Below are positions 53,146 to 61,900 of a stretch of DNA of 64,000 bases, piece by piece. The notes under the pieces are model-generated. The model saw nothing but the letters and a program-made list of their open reading frames with translations. It was not told the DNA's origin and did not search any database. The translations under genes and the position numbers were made by a program. The DNA is from Rathayibacter sp. SW19 (lineage in GTDB: Bacteria; Actinomycetota; Actinomycetes; Actinomycetales; Microbacteriaceae), in NCBI RefSeq assembly GCF_030866825.1, contig NZ_CP133020.1, positions 3,844,001 to 3,908,000 on the forward strand, in the 5' to 3' direction. Each line of letters opens with the position of its first letter. Position 1 is the stretch's first letter.

Positions 53146-53292
53146 CGTCTGTGACGCTCCTATCTGGAGGTGGTCCGAGACAACGCTCGGACCGGCATTC
53201 GGTTGATTCGTGTGCGGGTGTTCCGTGCGTGACGCGGCCTCTTCGCCGAAGGAGCCCTCATGTCGGACCGCTTCGTCAGATCTTTCGCGTCA

Positions 53293-53328
53293 CACAAAAT
53301 GTTACAATGTTTGTGATGTTGTTATCAA
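53293..53328 (-). promoter_or_regulatory. Promoter and possible DeoR operator of the tetritol-type operon
   Basis: On the minus strand TTGATA (53323-53328) and TAACAT (53299-53304) form a -35/-10 pair with 18-bp spacing. An inverted repeat CACAAA (53293-53298) / TTTGTG (53310-53315) overlaps the -10 and is a candidate DeoR site. The surrounding 53280-53370 is AT-rich and gene-free. Confidence 0.45.
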
Positions 53329-53410
53329 TGTATGAGATATCTAAACCTAAGACGTGATCTCTAATTTGTCAACAGGGTCAGTCCAGAAATATGCAGCCCC
53401 AGGCGCGCGC

Positions 53411-53688
53411 CTGACCCGAGCCTGGGCACTAGCACGATTGCGATCGATATCGTGCCGGTCAACTTCCGCGTGAATGAAGGTGAGAAGTTCTTTCAATGCG
53501 GCCCGGGTGGCCAACTGATGAACCTCGTGGCCAACCGCACGGCCGCCGTCGAGGTCGACGTGCTCGACGCTGATGGGCTCGAGGCATCCGGTGTCCTGGA
53601 TGCGCATCGGGCGCATCCGACGCCCAATTGGAACTATGTTCGCATCACACCCGAGTCGATCACAGGGATACGGTTTCGCCGCTCCTGA
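53411..53688 (+). pseudogene. 5'-truncated PPOX gene remnant
   Basis: Encodes the C-terminal part of a PPOX-like protein (LGTSTIAIDIVPVNFRVNEG..., then VRITPESITGIRFRRS). It lacks the N-terminus and about 30 residues from the middle compared with the complete copy at 31972-32505. The last 48 bp are identical to that copy while the rest has diverged. No start codon context; a remnant at the right island boundary. Confidence 0.85.
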
Positions 53689-53964
53689 CCTCGGCCTTCA
53701 CCAACGGCAGCACCACAGTGAACGCCGTGCGGCCCGGCTTGCTTTCCACAGACACGGTTCCGCCCTGCGCCGCGACGACCGCCTGCACGATCGCCAAGCC
53801 GAGGCCCGTGCTGCCGGTCTCGCGCGACCGAGAACTGTCACCGCGAGCGAACCGCTCGAACAGCACGGGCTGCAGCGCCTCCGGGATGCCGGGACCGTCA
53901 TCCAACACCGTCATCACAGCGTGTGCGCCGTCGGTGGCAAGCGTTGCGGTGATCGCCGTTCCGG
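53641..53964. repeat. Right 324-bp direct repeat (island boundary)
   Basis: Gap-free counterpart of 32458-32781 with 6 mismatches, offset by 21183 bp. The similarity ends at 53964 in the middle of the intact kinase gene. Confidence 0.9.
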
Positions 53965-55201
53965 CCGGAGTGTGCACGCGCGCGTTGGCGAGCAGGTTGA
54001 CGACGACCTGGTGCAGTCGAGGTTCATCTCCGATGACCTCGACCGCCGCGCCGGGCACGTCGATCGACCAGGTGTGATCCGGGCCGGCCGCGTGCGCGTC
54101 GGAAAGTGCGTCCACGAGCAGTCGGGAGAGGTCGACGGGTTCGCGCTGGAGTGCGCGACCCTCATCCAGTCGCGCGAGCAGCAGCAGGTCTTCCACGATT
54201 CCCGTCATCCGCTGCGCTTCGGATTCGATCCGGCCCAGGGAACGCACCATCTCTTGCGGCAATTCCTGCCCGGTGCGCCGGGTGAGCTCGGCGTAACCGC
54301 GGATCGACGCGAGCGGCGTTCGCAGTTCGTGGCTGGCATCCGCCACGAACTGGCGCACTTTGTTCTCGCTCGCCTGTCGCGCGGACAATGCGGATGCGAC
54401 GTGCCCGAGCATCCTGTTCAGCGCGGCCCCGACACGCCCCACCTCAGTGTGCGCGTTGGTGTCCTCTTCATTCACGCGCACGGCGAGCGCGACCTCGCCG
54501 CGATCAAGGGGCAGCTCTGACACTTCAGTCGCTGTGGCCGCAACACGGTCGAGCGGGCGTAGCGCCAGCCGTACGATCAGCAGGCCGACGAAGGCAGCGA
54601 TGGCAAGCGCGATCACCGTCACGATGCCGATGATCCAACTCAGCCGAGCGACCGTGCTCTGCGCCTCGCCCAACGGCAATCCCAGCACGAGTTCGCTGTT
54701 GTTCGTCAGCGAGACCGAGACGATTCGATAGTCGCCGAGTGTGCCGCCGAGATCCACGCTGGTCGGCGAGCCATCGACGGGCAATGCGATCAACGAGGTC
54801 TTGCTCTGCGCCGAGATCGTCTGCGGTGCGATGTTCGCACTGGCCCGACTGACACCCAGATAGCTTGTTGCGACCACATCGTTGCTGACGATGAGGGCGA
54901 CAAAGGTGCCCGGAACCTGCCCGGGGGCCCCGATGATGCCTGCCGCCAGCTGATCCGCCGTCGGGTTCGCGCGTTGAATCGCCTCGACGGCGATAGCCTG
55001 ACTGCGGTGACCGGCCGCCGACAGTTGATCGTCAAGCCTGCCGATCAGGTAGTTCTCCAGAAACAGCACGCTGACCAGGCCGATGATGAGGCCGAGCACA
55101 GCGAGTAAAGCCACGACCGCGAGCACAAGTCGGCTGCGCAGCGTCCACGAACGAAAGGGATCTCGTAGCCGCCGCGCCAGGCTCGACGCGGCTTGGGTCA
55201 T
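53660..55201 (-). CDS. Sensor histidine kinase
   Basis: A 513-aa membrane kinase: helix (about 30-50), extracytoplasmic sensor (about 50-190), second helix (SWIIGIVTVIALAIAAFVGL), HAMP, then H-box FVADASHELRTPLASIRGY, N-box VVNLLANARVHTP, G-boxes DDGPGIP and GSTGLGLAI. The ATG at 55201 overlaps the response-regulator stop by 4 bp. The 3' end overlaps the PPOX remnant convergently. It probably controls the divergent ABC pair at 56206-58474. Confidence 0.92.
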   Translation of the reverse strand: MTQAASSLARRLRDPFRSWTLRSRLVLAVVALLAVLGLIIGLVSVLFLENYLIGRLDDQLSAAGHRSQAIAVEAIQRANPTADQLAAGIIGAPGQVPGTFVALIVSNDVVATSYLGVSRASANIAPQTISAQSKTSLIALPVDGSPTSVDLGGTLGDYRIVSVSLTNNSELVLGLPLGEAQSTVARLSWIIGIVTVIALAIAAFVGLLIVRLALRPLDRVAATATEVSELPLDRGEVALAVRVNEEDTNAHTEVGRVGAALNRMLGHVASALSARQASENKVRQFVADASHELRTPLASIRGYAELTRRTGQELPQEMVRSLGRIESEAQRMTGIVEDLLLLARLDEGRALQREPVDLSRLLVDALSDAHAAGPDHTWSIDVPGAAVEVIGDEPRLHQVVVNLLANARVHTPAGTAITATLATDGAHAVMTVLDDGPGIPEALQPVLFERFARGDSSRSRETGSTGLGLAIVQAVVAAQGGTVSVESKPGRTAFTVVLPLVKAEVRSGETVSL

Positions 55202-55959
55202 TCCGCCGCCTTGATCATGTACCCCGCGCCGCGCACCGTGTGGATCATCTGCGGGTGGCCGGCGTCGATCTTTTTGCGCAGGTATGAGATGTAGAGCTCG
55301 ACGACGCTGGACGTGCCCCCGAAGTCGTAGCTCCATACGCGGTCGAGGATCTGCGCTTTGCTCAGCACGCGACGAGGATTGCGCATCAGGAACCGCAGCA
55401 GCTCGAACTCGGTGGCGGTCAGCGAAACCGCCTCGCCCGCGCGCTCCACCTCGTAGCTGTCTTCGTCAAGCATGAGGTCACCGACGATGATGCGCGGGTC
55501 GGTCGAATCCGTGACGAGCACACGCGAACGGCGCAGGAGGCTGCGCAACCGGGCAACGAGTTCCTCCAGGCTGAACGGCTTCGTCACATAGTCGTCGCCA
55601 CCGGCGGTCAGGCCCGCGATGCGGTCGTCGAGCGAATCCTTTGCCGTCAGGAACAGCACCGGCGTCTCTCCGCCGTTCTCGCGCATCCTGCTGAGCACGC
55701 TGAGCCCGTCGATATCGGGAAGCATGATGTCCAGTACGACGGCATCCGGTCGAAATTCGCGTGCTGTGGTCAGTGCCTGCTGACCGGTGGCGGCGGTGCG
55801 CACATCCCAGCCCTCGTAGCGCAGCGCCATGTGAAGCAGGTCGGTCAAGGTGCGCTCGTCGTCGACGACGAGCACGCGGATGGGGGAGCCATCTGGATGC
55901 CGCAGCAGTCCGCGCGGTTCGGTGGCAGTTCGCGCGGAGGTCACAGTGTCGTTGGTCAT
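55198..55959 (-). CDS. OmpR-family response regulator
   Basis: A 253-aa regulator: receiver domain (IRVLVVDDERTL, phospho-acceptor Asp in VVLDIMLPD, Lys in DYVTKPFSLEEL) and an OmpR-type winged helix (SLTATEFELLRFLMRNPRRVLSKAQIL). The ATG at 55959 gives the normal family length; an ATG at 56193 would extend through the divergent promoter. Coupled to the kinase gene. Confidence 0.92.
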   Translation of the reverse strand: MTNDTVTSARTATEPRGLLRHPDGSPIRVLVVDDERTLTDLLHMALRYEGWDVRTAATGQQALTTAREFRPDAVVLDIMLPDIDGLSVLSRMRENGGETPVLFLTAKDSLDDRIAGLTAGGDDYVTKPFSLEELVARLRSLLRRSRVLVTDSTDPRIIVGDLMLDEDSYEVERAGEAVSLTATEFELLRFLMRNPRRVLSKAQILDRVWSYDFGGTSSVVELYISYLRKKIDAGHPQMIHTVRGAGYMIKAAE

Positions 55960-56205
55960 GCGCCCATTATCTTCCGCGCAGTCTGGAGTTACTATCTGTT
56001 TCGTATGCGCATCCTGAGAATACTCACAGCCTGCGGATCGCCGGCGGCACACCTGAATCCATCGGCAATTCAGTGAGGCGGCATTCGGCACATCCATAAC
56101 TCGGCCACAGGCGCGCCACAACGGCACACCGTAATCCTGACCATGACCGGTTGCTGCCCGTGCGACCGCGTCGGTAGCCGCTGTCGGAAGCATCGAGGAG
56201 CACCA

Positions 56206-57768
56206 ATGTTCGGTATTTATCTGCGTCGCGAACTCGTGAACAGACGTAAGCAGACCATCATCATCGCGATCGGCATGGCGCTTGCAATTGCGCTCGTCAT
56301 CGTGGTCAATGCGGTGTCAGCCGGCGTGAAAGACGCGCAAGCGCACGTGCTGCAATCCGTTTACGGCGTGGGCACAGACATCACCGTCACCCAACCGGTC
56401 ACCGCAGCGAGCGGGCAAGCCGGATTCGGTGCAGGGCCCAATGGAACAGGGCGACGATTCGACTTCGGCGCTGGCGCAGGCACCTCCAGCGGCGGCAGCC
56501 GAACAGTCAACACTTCTCGCCTCGCGGTCAGCCCGGGAACGCAGACCCTGGCTGCGACCGACTTGACGAAAGTGAAGGCGGTTTCCGGCGTCGCGTCCGC
56601 CGCTTCGGCGCTGACCCTGACCAACACGACCTTCAACGGCACCCTGCCGAACTTCCAGCAGGATCGCTCCCGCGGCACGACCGGCGGCTCGGGCGCTGCA
56701 TCCGGCGCTTCGTCGCCGGCACCGACCGGGGGTGCAGACGGTGCGGGCGGCAGCTCGTTCAGCGTCAGCTCGTTCAGCGTGATCGGAATCAACCCCGCAG
56801 CGGATGCCGTCGGCCCGCTTTCCGCTGCCACGCTCTCCTCCGGCCGCTCCCTGACCAAAGCTGACGACAACAAGGATGTCGCCGTGCTCGACGCGAGCTA
56901 TGCCAAGACCGCAAAACTGGCCGTCGGCGACACCATCACCATCGGCGGCAAGAGTTTCTCCGTTGTCGGACTGGTCACTGCGACCGGATCAGACGCTCAG
57001 ACGGCGGCCAACGCCTACATCCCGTTGGACGTGGCCCAGACACTGGCCGGCGAAGCCGGAAACGTGACGGACATCTACGTCACAGCAGCATCCTCCAGTG
57101 ACGTCAGTCAACTGCAGACCGCACTGCAGAAGGCGCTTCCCAAGGCAACGGTGAGTACGCAGGCCGATCTGGCCTCCAGCGTGTCCGGCTCCCTCGGCAC
57201 CGCCAGCCAGTTGCTGTCGAACTTCGGAACATGGTTATCGCTGATCGTTCTGGCTGCGGCGTTCTTGATTGCGATCCTGTTCACGGTCGCCGGCGTCACC
57301 CGCCGTACCCGCGAGTTCGGCACGCTCAAGGCGATCGGCTGGACGAACCGGCGCATCGTCGGTCAAGTTGCCGGTGAATCCACCGTGCAGGCCCTCATCG
57401 GCGGGGTCATCGGCGTCGCGGTCGGACTCGTCGGAGTTCTGATCATCAATGTGGTCGCTCCAACGTTGACCGGCAGCGCAACGCAGGGCAACGGCGTCGC
57501 GCAGGCGGCCGGGCGGCTCGGTCGCCTGGCGACCAGCGGCGCCGGCGGCACAGGGGCGGGAGCCGGCGGATTCCGAGGCGGCGGATTCGGTGCCGCGAGC
57601 CGCGCCACGGAAGCCTCCGTCAACGTCGTGCTGAACGCGCCCGTCACCGTGTGGGTCATCGTCATTGCCGTCGGGCTCGCGGTGCTCGGCGGGCTGCTCG
57701 CCGGTGCGATCGGCGGATGGCGCGCCTCGCGACTGCGCCCGGCCGAAGCACTGCGCTCGGTCGCGTAA
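56206..57768 (+). CDS. FtsX/MacB-type ABC transporter permease
   Basis: A 520-aa permease: first helix at 18-38 (TIIIAIGMALAIALVIVVNA), a large extracytoplasmic domain with Gly/Ser/Thr-rich stretches (about 70-190), and three C-terminal helices around 345-510 with the FtsX core (REFGTLKAIGWTNRRIVGQ). A further Gly-rich loop lies between the last two helices. It has a GAGGAG site before the ATG. Forms a type VII ABC system with the next gene, usually for cell-envelope stress or peptide export; divergent from the two-component genes. Confidence 0.87.
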   Translation: MFGIYLRRELVNRRKQTIIIAIGMALAIALVIVVNAVSAGVKDAQAHVLQSVYGVGTDITVTQPVTAASGQAGFGAGPNGTGRRFDFGAGAGTSSGGSRTVNTSRLAVSPGTQTLAATDLTKVKAVSGVASAASALTLTNTTFNGTLPNFQQDRSRGTTGGSGAASGASSPAPTGGADGAGGSSFSVSSFSVIGINPAADAVGPLSAATLSSGRSLTKADDNKDVAVLDASYAKTAKLAVGDTITIGGKSFSVVGLVTATGSDAQTAANAYIPLDVAQTLAGEAGNVTDIYVTAASSSDVSQLQTALQKALPKATVSTQADLASSVSGSLGTASQLLSNFGTWLSLIVLAAAFLIAILFTVAGVTRRTREFGTLKAIGWTNRRIVGQVAGESTVQALIGGVIGVAVGLVGVLIINVVAPTLTGSATQGNGVAQAAGRLGRLATSGAGGTGAGAGGFRGGGFGAASRATEASVNVVLNAPVTVWVIVIAVGLAVLGGLLAGAIGGWRASRLRPAEALRSVA

Positions 57769-57805
57769 CCCCCCTCCCCGGCACGTCAGACGAACGGACA
57801 ATCCC

Positions 57806-58474
57806 ATGTACACCCTCAGTAAAGTCACCAAAACCTACGCACAGTCCAAGCGTTCGGTCACCGCGTTGAACAATGTCACCCTCGAGATCCCGGACGGTCA
57901 GATGGTCGCCGTGCAGGGTCCGACCGGTGGCGGCAAGTCAACCCTGCTGCAGATGCTCGGCGCACTTGACCGGCCCACCTCCGGTTCTGTCGAACTCGGC
58001 ACGTCGAGCCTCAGCTCGATGAGCGACGGCAAGTTGGCAGGCATCCGGGCGAAGGAAATTGGCTTCGTGTTCCAGAGCTTCAACCTGATTCCCACCCTCA
58101 CTGCGCAGGAGAACGTGGAGACCGGGTTGGCGCCGCTCGGGCTACCCGCGAAAGATCGGGCGCAGCGCGCGGGGGAGGCGCTGGCATCCGTCGGTCTCGC
58201 CGATCGCGGCAACCACCTGCCCGGCGAGTTGTCGGGAGGGCAACAGCAGCGTGTTGCGATCGCACGCGCGCTCGTTAAGGAGCCGAACGTGCTGCTCGCC
58301 GACGAGCCGACCGGCGCGCTCGACGAAGACACGCGTGACGAGATCATGGACGTGCTCGAGGGCCTGTGGCGCGATCGCAGCCTCACGCTTGTTGTCGTCA
58401 CGCACGACTCGGCGGTCGCGGCCCGCGCCCAGCGCCGTCTGCACATCAAACGCGGCATCGTCAGCGAAAAGTAG
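57806..58474 (+). CDS. MacB/LolD-type ABC transporter ATPase
   Basis: A 222-aa ATPase: Walker A GPTGGGKST, Q-loop FVFQSFNLIPTLTAQENV, signature LSGGQQQR, Walker B VLLADEPTGALDEDT. The ATG at 57806 gives standard length; upstream in-frame codons overlap the permease gene. It drives the FtsX-like permease encoded 37 bp upstream. Confidence 0.92.
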   Translation: MYTLSKVTKTYAQSKRSVTALNNVTLEIPDGQMVAVQGPTGGGKSTLLQMLGALDRPTSGSVELGTSSLSSMSDGKLAGIRAKEIGFVFQSFNLIPTLTAQENVETGLAPLGLPAKDRAQRAGEALASVGLADRGNHLPGELSGGQQQRVAIARALVKEPNVLLADEPTGALDEDTRDEIMDVLEGLWRDRSLTLVVVTHDSAVAARAQRRLHIKRGIVSEK

Positions 58475-58552
58475 CACGGCGAACGTGTGAGAGCATAAGG
58501 CGTGACGAGCCACAGCGCCGTTGTCGCTCGTCACGCAGTTTGTGGAGGCGCC

Positions 58553-59395
58553 GTGAGCACATCGGGCAAGGACCAGCGCACGCCGGTCAAACGGATCAAG
58601 AAGCGCGTATACGAAGCCGAGTTGCGACGATTGCAGGCGGAACTCGTCGTCGCGCAGGAGTGGGTGAAGCGCACCGGGGCCCGCGTGCTCGTCATCTTCG
58701 AAGGACGCGACGCCGCGGGAAAAGGATCCGCCATCAAACGTGTGACGGAATATCTGAATCCGCGCGTTGCGCGCATTGAGGCGCTCCCCATCCCCACGGA
58801 CCGCGAACGCGGGCAGTGGTACTACCAGCGCTACGTCGAGCGCCTGCCGACCAAGGGCGAGATCGTGCTGTTCGACCGCTCCTGGTATAACCGCGCCGGC
58901 GTTGAAAAAGTGATGGGCTACTGCACCCCAGACCAATATCGGCGGTTCTTGCGTCAGACACCGCTGTTCGAACGGATGCTCGTCGAAGACGGCATCATCG
59001 TCTTGAAGTACTGGTTCTCCGTGTCCGATCGCGAGCAGGAGGCACGGTTCCGGTCCCGCATGAGCGATCCGATGCGGCGCTGGAAGCTGTCGCAGACCGA
59101 CCTTTTGTCGATCACGAAGTGGGTGGAGTACTCCCGGGCCAAGGACGAAATGTTCGTACACTGCGATATCCCGGAGGCGCGCTGGTGGACCGTTGAAAGC
59201 GAGGACAAGCGGGCGTCCCGCCTCAACATGATCAGCCACCTGCTCTCCCAACTTCCCTACGAGCACCTTGAGCCGGAACCGGTCGACTTCCCCGAACGGC
59301 CACCGGCGACCGACTATGAACGGCCTCCGGTCTCGCTTGCCAGCTATGTACCGGACTACGCGGCAACGCTCGGCAACCGACGCCGCAACGACTGA
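58553..59395 (+). CDS. ppk2: Polyphosphate kinase 2 (PPK2) family protein
   Basis: A 280-aa P-loop kinase transferring phosphate between polyphosphate and nucleotides. Walker A is VIFEGRDAAGKGSAIK, followed by RGQWYYQRYVERLP and the Walker B/lid region VLFDRSWYNRAGVEKVMGYC, all diagnostic for PPK2. The GTG at 58553 has a GGAGG site. Class (ADP- or AMP-preferring) cannot be assigned with certainty; the single-domain length suits class I. Confidence 0.9.
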   Translation: MSTSGKDQRTPVKRIKKRVYEAELRRLQAELVVAQEWVKRTGARVLVIFEGRDAAGKGSAIKRVTEYLNPRVARIEALPIPTDRERGQWYYQRYVERLPTKGEIVLFDRSWYNRAGVEKVMGYCTPDQYRRFLRQTPLFERMLVEDGIIVLKYWFSVSDREQEARFRSRMSDPMRRWKLSQTDLLSITKWVEYSRAKDEMFVHCDIPEARWWTVESEDKRASRLNMISHLLSQLPYEHLEPEPVDFPERPPATDYERPPVSLASYVPDYAATLGNRRRND

Positions 59396-59419
59396 ACAAA
59401 ACAACGGCCTAACAAAACA

Positions 59420-60772
59420 ATGACTGAACGAACCTGGATCAAGAACCCGCAGGCGGTATTCACCGCGAACGAACTCGACGGGCGCGGCGGGATCGTCATC
59501 GACGACGGCGTGATCGTCGAGGTGCTGGCCGCCGGCGCGACGCCGGCCGAACCGTACACGAGTGTGTTCGACGCCTCCAACCACGTCGTGATCCCGGGCC
59601 TGATCAACACGCATCACCACTTTTACCAAACCCTGACCCGCGCGTGGGCACCGGTGGTCAACACGCCGCTTTTCCCGTGGCTGAAGCAGTTGTACCCGGT
59701 CTGGGCGCGCTTGACTCCGCGAGACCTGGAGCTCGCAACGACGGTCGCTCTTGCCGAGCTGCTCCTCTCCGGCTGCACAACGGCGGCGGATCACCACTAT
59801 CTCTTCCCGGCCGGTCTGGAGAACGCGATCGATGTCGAGGTGTCCGTCGTGCGCCGTCTGGGGATGCGTGCCACACTGACCCGCGGGTCGATGACGCTCG
59901 GCGAAGATGCCGGCGGACTACCGCCGCAGTCGACCGTTCAAGACCCCGAGGTCATTCTCGCCGACAGCGAGCGCCTGATCCGCGACTATCACGAGCGAGC
60001 GGATGGCGCCGTCATCCAGATCGCGCTCGCCCCGTGTTCACCGTTCTCGGTGACGGAGAGCATCATGCGATCAAGCGCCGAGCTGGCGGAGAAGCACGAC
60101 GTTCGATTGCACACGCACCTGGCGGAGACGATCGACGAAGAGGATTTCTGCCGCGAGATGTTCGGGCTGCGCACGGTGGACTACCTGGAGAGCGTCGGCT
60201 GGCTGTCATCGCGCACCTGGCTCGGCCACGGCATTCATTTCGATGACCAGGAGATCGCGCGACTCGGCGCGGCCGGAACCGCTGTAGCCCATTGCCCATC
60301 GTCGAACATGCGCCTGGCATCCGGCATCGCGCGCGTTGTCGAGTTGGAAGATGCGGGCGTGCCGGTCGGCATCGGCGTCGACGGATCAGCCTCCAACGAC
60401 GCCTCCAACCTCATCCTCGAAACACGCCAGGCGCTCTATCTCCAACGTCTGAAATACGGGGCGGAAGCGGTGACGCCGGAGCGCGCCTTCGGCTGGGCGA
60501 CACGAGGCTCTGCTCGCGTGCTCGGCCGAGACGACATCGGCGAGCTTGCGCCGGGCAAGCAGGCCGACCTCGCGATGTACACCCGCGACGACCTGCGCTT
60601 TTCAGGCAGCCACGACCCGGTCGCCTCGCTACTGCTCTGCGGGGCAGACCGCGCAGACCGTGTCATGATCGGTGGGCGCTGGCGCGTGGCCGACGGGCAG
60701 ATCATCGACCTCGACATTCCCGGCTTAATCGCGGATCATCGGCAAGCCGCCGCGCGACTTCTACTCGACTGA
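59420..60772 (+). CDS. Amidohydrolase, probable 8-oxoguanine deaminase
   Basis: A 450-aa metal-dependent deaminase of the cytosine/guanine-deaminase group. The first metal site is NTHHHFYQTLTRAW, followed by LFPWLKQLYPVW; later metal ligands are in LHTHLAETIDEE, LGHGIHFDD and GIGVDGSASND. These blocks match the bacterial 8-oxoguanine deaminase subgroup as I remember it; guanine deaminase or hydroxyatrazine-type hydrolases are alternatives. It starts 24 bp after ppk2 with no clear ribosome-binding site. Confidence 0.8.
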   Translation: MTERTWIKNPQAVFTANELDGRGGIVIDDGVIVEVLAAGATPAEPYTSVFDASNHVVIPGLINTHHHFYQTLTRAWAPVVNTPLFPWLKQLYPVWARLTPRDLELATTVALAELLLSGCTTAADHHYLFPAGLENAIDVEVSVVRRLGMRATLTRGSMTLGEDAGGLPPQSTVQDPEVILADSERLIRDYHERADGAVIQIALAPCSPFSVTESIMRSSAELAEKHDVRLHTHLAETIDEEDFCREMFGLRTVDYLESVGWLSSRTWLGHGIHFDDQEIARLGAAGTAVAHCPSSNMRLASGIARVVELEDAGVPVGIGVDGSASNDASNLILETRQALYLQRLKYGAEAVTPERAFGWATRGSARVLGRDDIGELAPGKQADLAMYTRDDLRFSGSHDPVASLLLCGADRADRVMIGGRWRVADGQIIDLDIPGLIADHRQAAARLLLD

Positions 60773-61900
60773 AACCCATCGACCGCTCGATGCCGCGTCG
60801 ATGACCGCATCGGTGATTCGGGCAGCACGCAGGCCGTCCGCAAAGCGCGGCAGCCCCTCGGGGGTCGCTCCGCCGACCGCGGCGTAGGTGTCTGCGACGA
60901 ACGCGTTGAACGCATCCTGATAGCCCTGAGGATGCCCGGCGGGCACCGTGATCAAGCGCGCGGCGTCGGGGAACAGCTGGTCAGCATCACGCGGAATCAC
61001 CTGCGTGCCGTGCCGTCTGCCGATCCACAGCGTCTCAGGTTGCTCCTGATCGAACGCCAGAGATTCGGATGCGCCCGCAAGCTCCACCTTCAGCCGATTC
61101 TTGCGACCCGGAGCGACCTGCGAGACGAGCAGTGTGCCGAGCGCGCCCGCTGCCGTTTCAATGACGACCGCAGCGGCATCTTCCGTGACGATGTCGGCGT
61201 GTTCTGCGCGCGCGTCGAAGAACGTGCGCGCCGTCGCGGAGACCCGCTCGATGCGGTCGCCGCTGATGAACTCCACCAGGTCGACCAAGTGCGAGCCGAT
61301 GTCGGCGAATGCTCGGGACCGCCCGCCCCGTGTGCTGTCGACACGCCAATTGTCGTCGTCGGATTCCAGCAACCAGTCCTGCAGGTACGAGCCGTGCACA
61401 CTGAGCAGCCGCCCGAGCGAGCCGGAACGCACCCGCGCTCTGGCTTCGCGCACCAACGGGTGAAAGCGGTAGACGAACGGAACGGTCGCAGTCACCCCGG
61501 CGGATGCTGCGAGCTCGGCGAGCTCGAGCGCATCCGCCACGCTCGTCGCAAGCGGTTTCTCGCAGACGACGTGCTTGCCAGCCTGAATCACCGCTGCGGT
61601 CTGCTCAGCGTGCAATGCATTCGGCGTGCAGACGTGCACAACGTCGATGTCGTCGGAGGCGAGCATGGCATCGAGCGAGTCGAATGCCTGCTCGATGCCC
61701 AGCTCATGCGCTGCCTGTTCACTGCGCGTCGGTGTCGACGAGACGATGCCGGCTAGGCGGGCGCGCGCCGCGCGTGCCGCCCGAGAATGCACTTGCGCCA
61801 TGAATCCGCCACCCACGAAACCGACCCGCAGGCCTGCCGCTCCCACGCCGGTGACCTCGCTAGCTTTCGCCCGATTCAGCGACGTTCCCGCGGGCGTCAT
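60761..61900 (-). CDS. Gfo/Idh/MocA-family oxidoreductase
   Basis: A 379-aa NAD(P)-dependent sugar/polyol dehydrogenase: Rossmann motif VGFVGGGFMAQVHS and the family catalytic Lys in VVCEKPLA. Its GGRSRAFADIGSHLVDLVEF block is typical of inositol/glucoside oxidoreductases. The start overlaps the preceding gene's stop by 4 bp and the 3' end overlaps the convergent amidohydrolase by 12 bp. Third gene of the operon beginning at 63791. Confidence 0.87.
   Translation of the reverse strand: MTPAGTSLNRAKASEVTGVGAAGLRVGFVGGGFMAQVHSRAARAARARLAGIVSSTPTRSEQAAHELGIEQAFDSLDAMLASDDIDVVHVCTPNALHAEQTAAVIQAGKHVVCEKPLATSVADALELAELAASAGVTATVPFVYRFHPLVREARARVRSGSLGRLLSVHGSYLQDWLLESDDDNWRVDSTRGGRSRAFADIGSHLVDLVEFISGDRIERVSATARTFFDARAEHADIVTEDAAAVVIETAAGALGTLLVSQVAPGRKNRLKVELAGASESLAFDQEQPETLWIGRRHGTQVIPRDADQLFPDAARLITVPAGHPQGYQDAFNAFVADTYAAVGGATPEGLPRFADGLRAARITDAVIDAASSGRWVSVE

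Noticed and set aside
32782..53410. Classical integrative element or prophage
   Set aside because: No integrase, transposase, relaxase or phage gene and no tRNA attachment site were found; homologous recombination explains the flanking repeats better.
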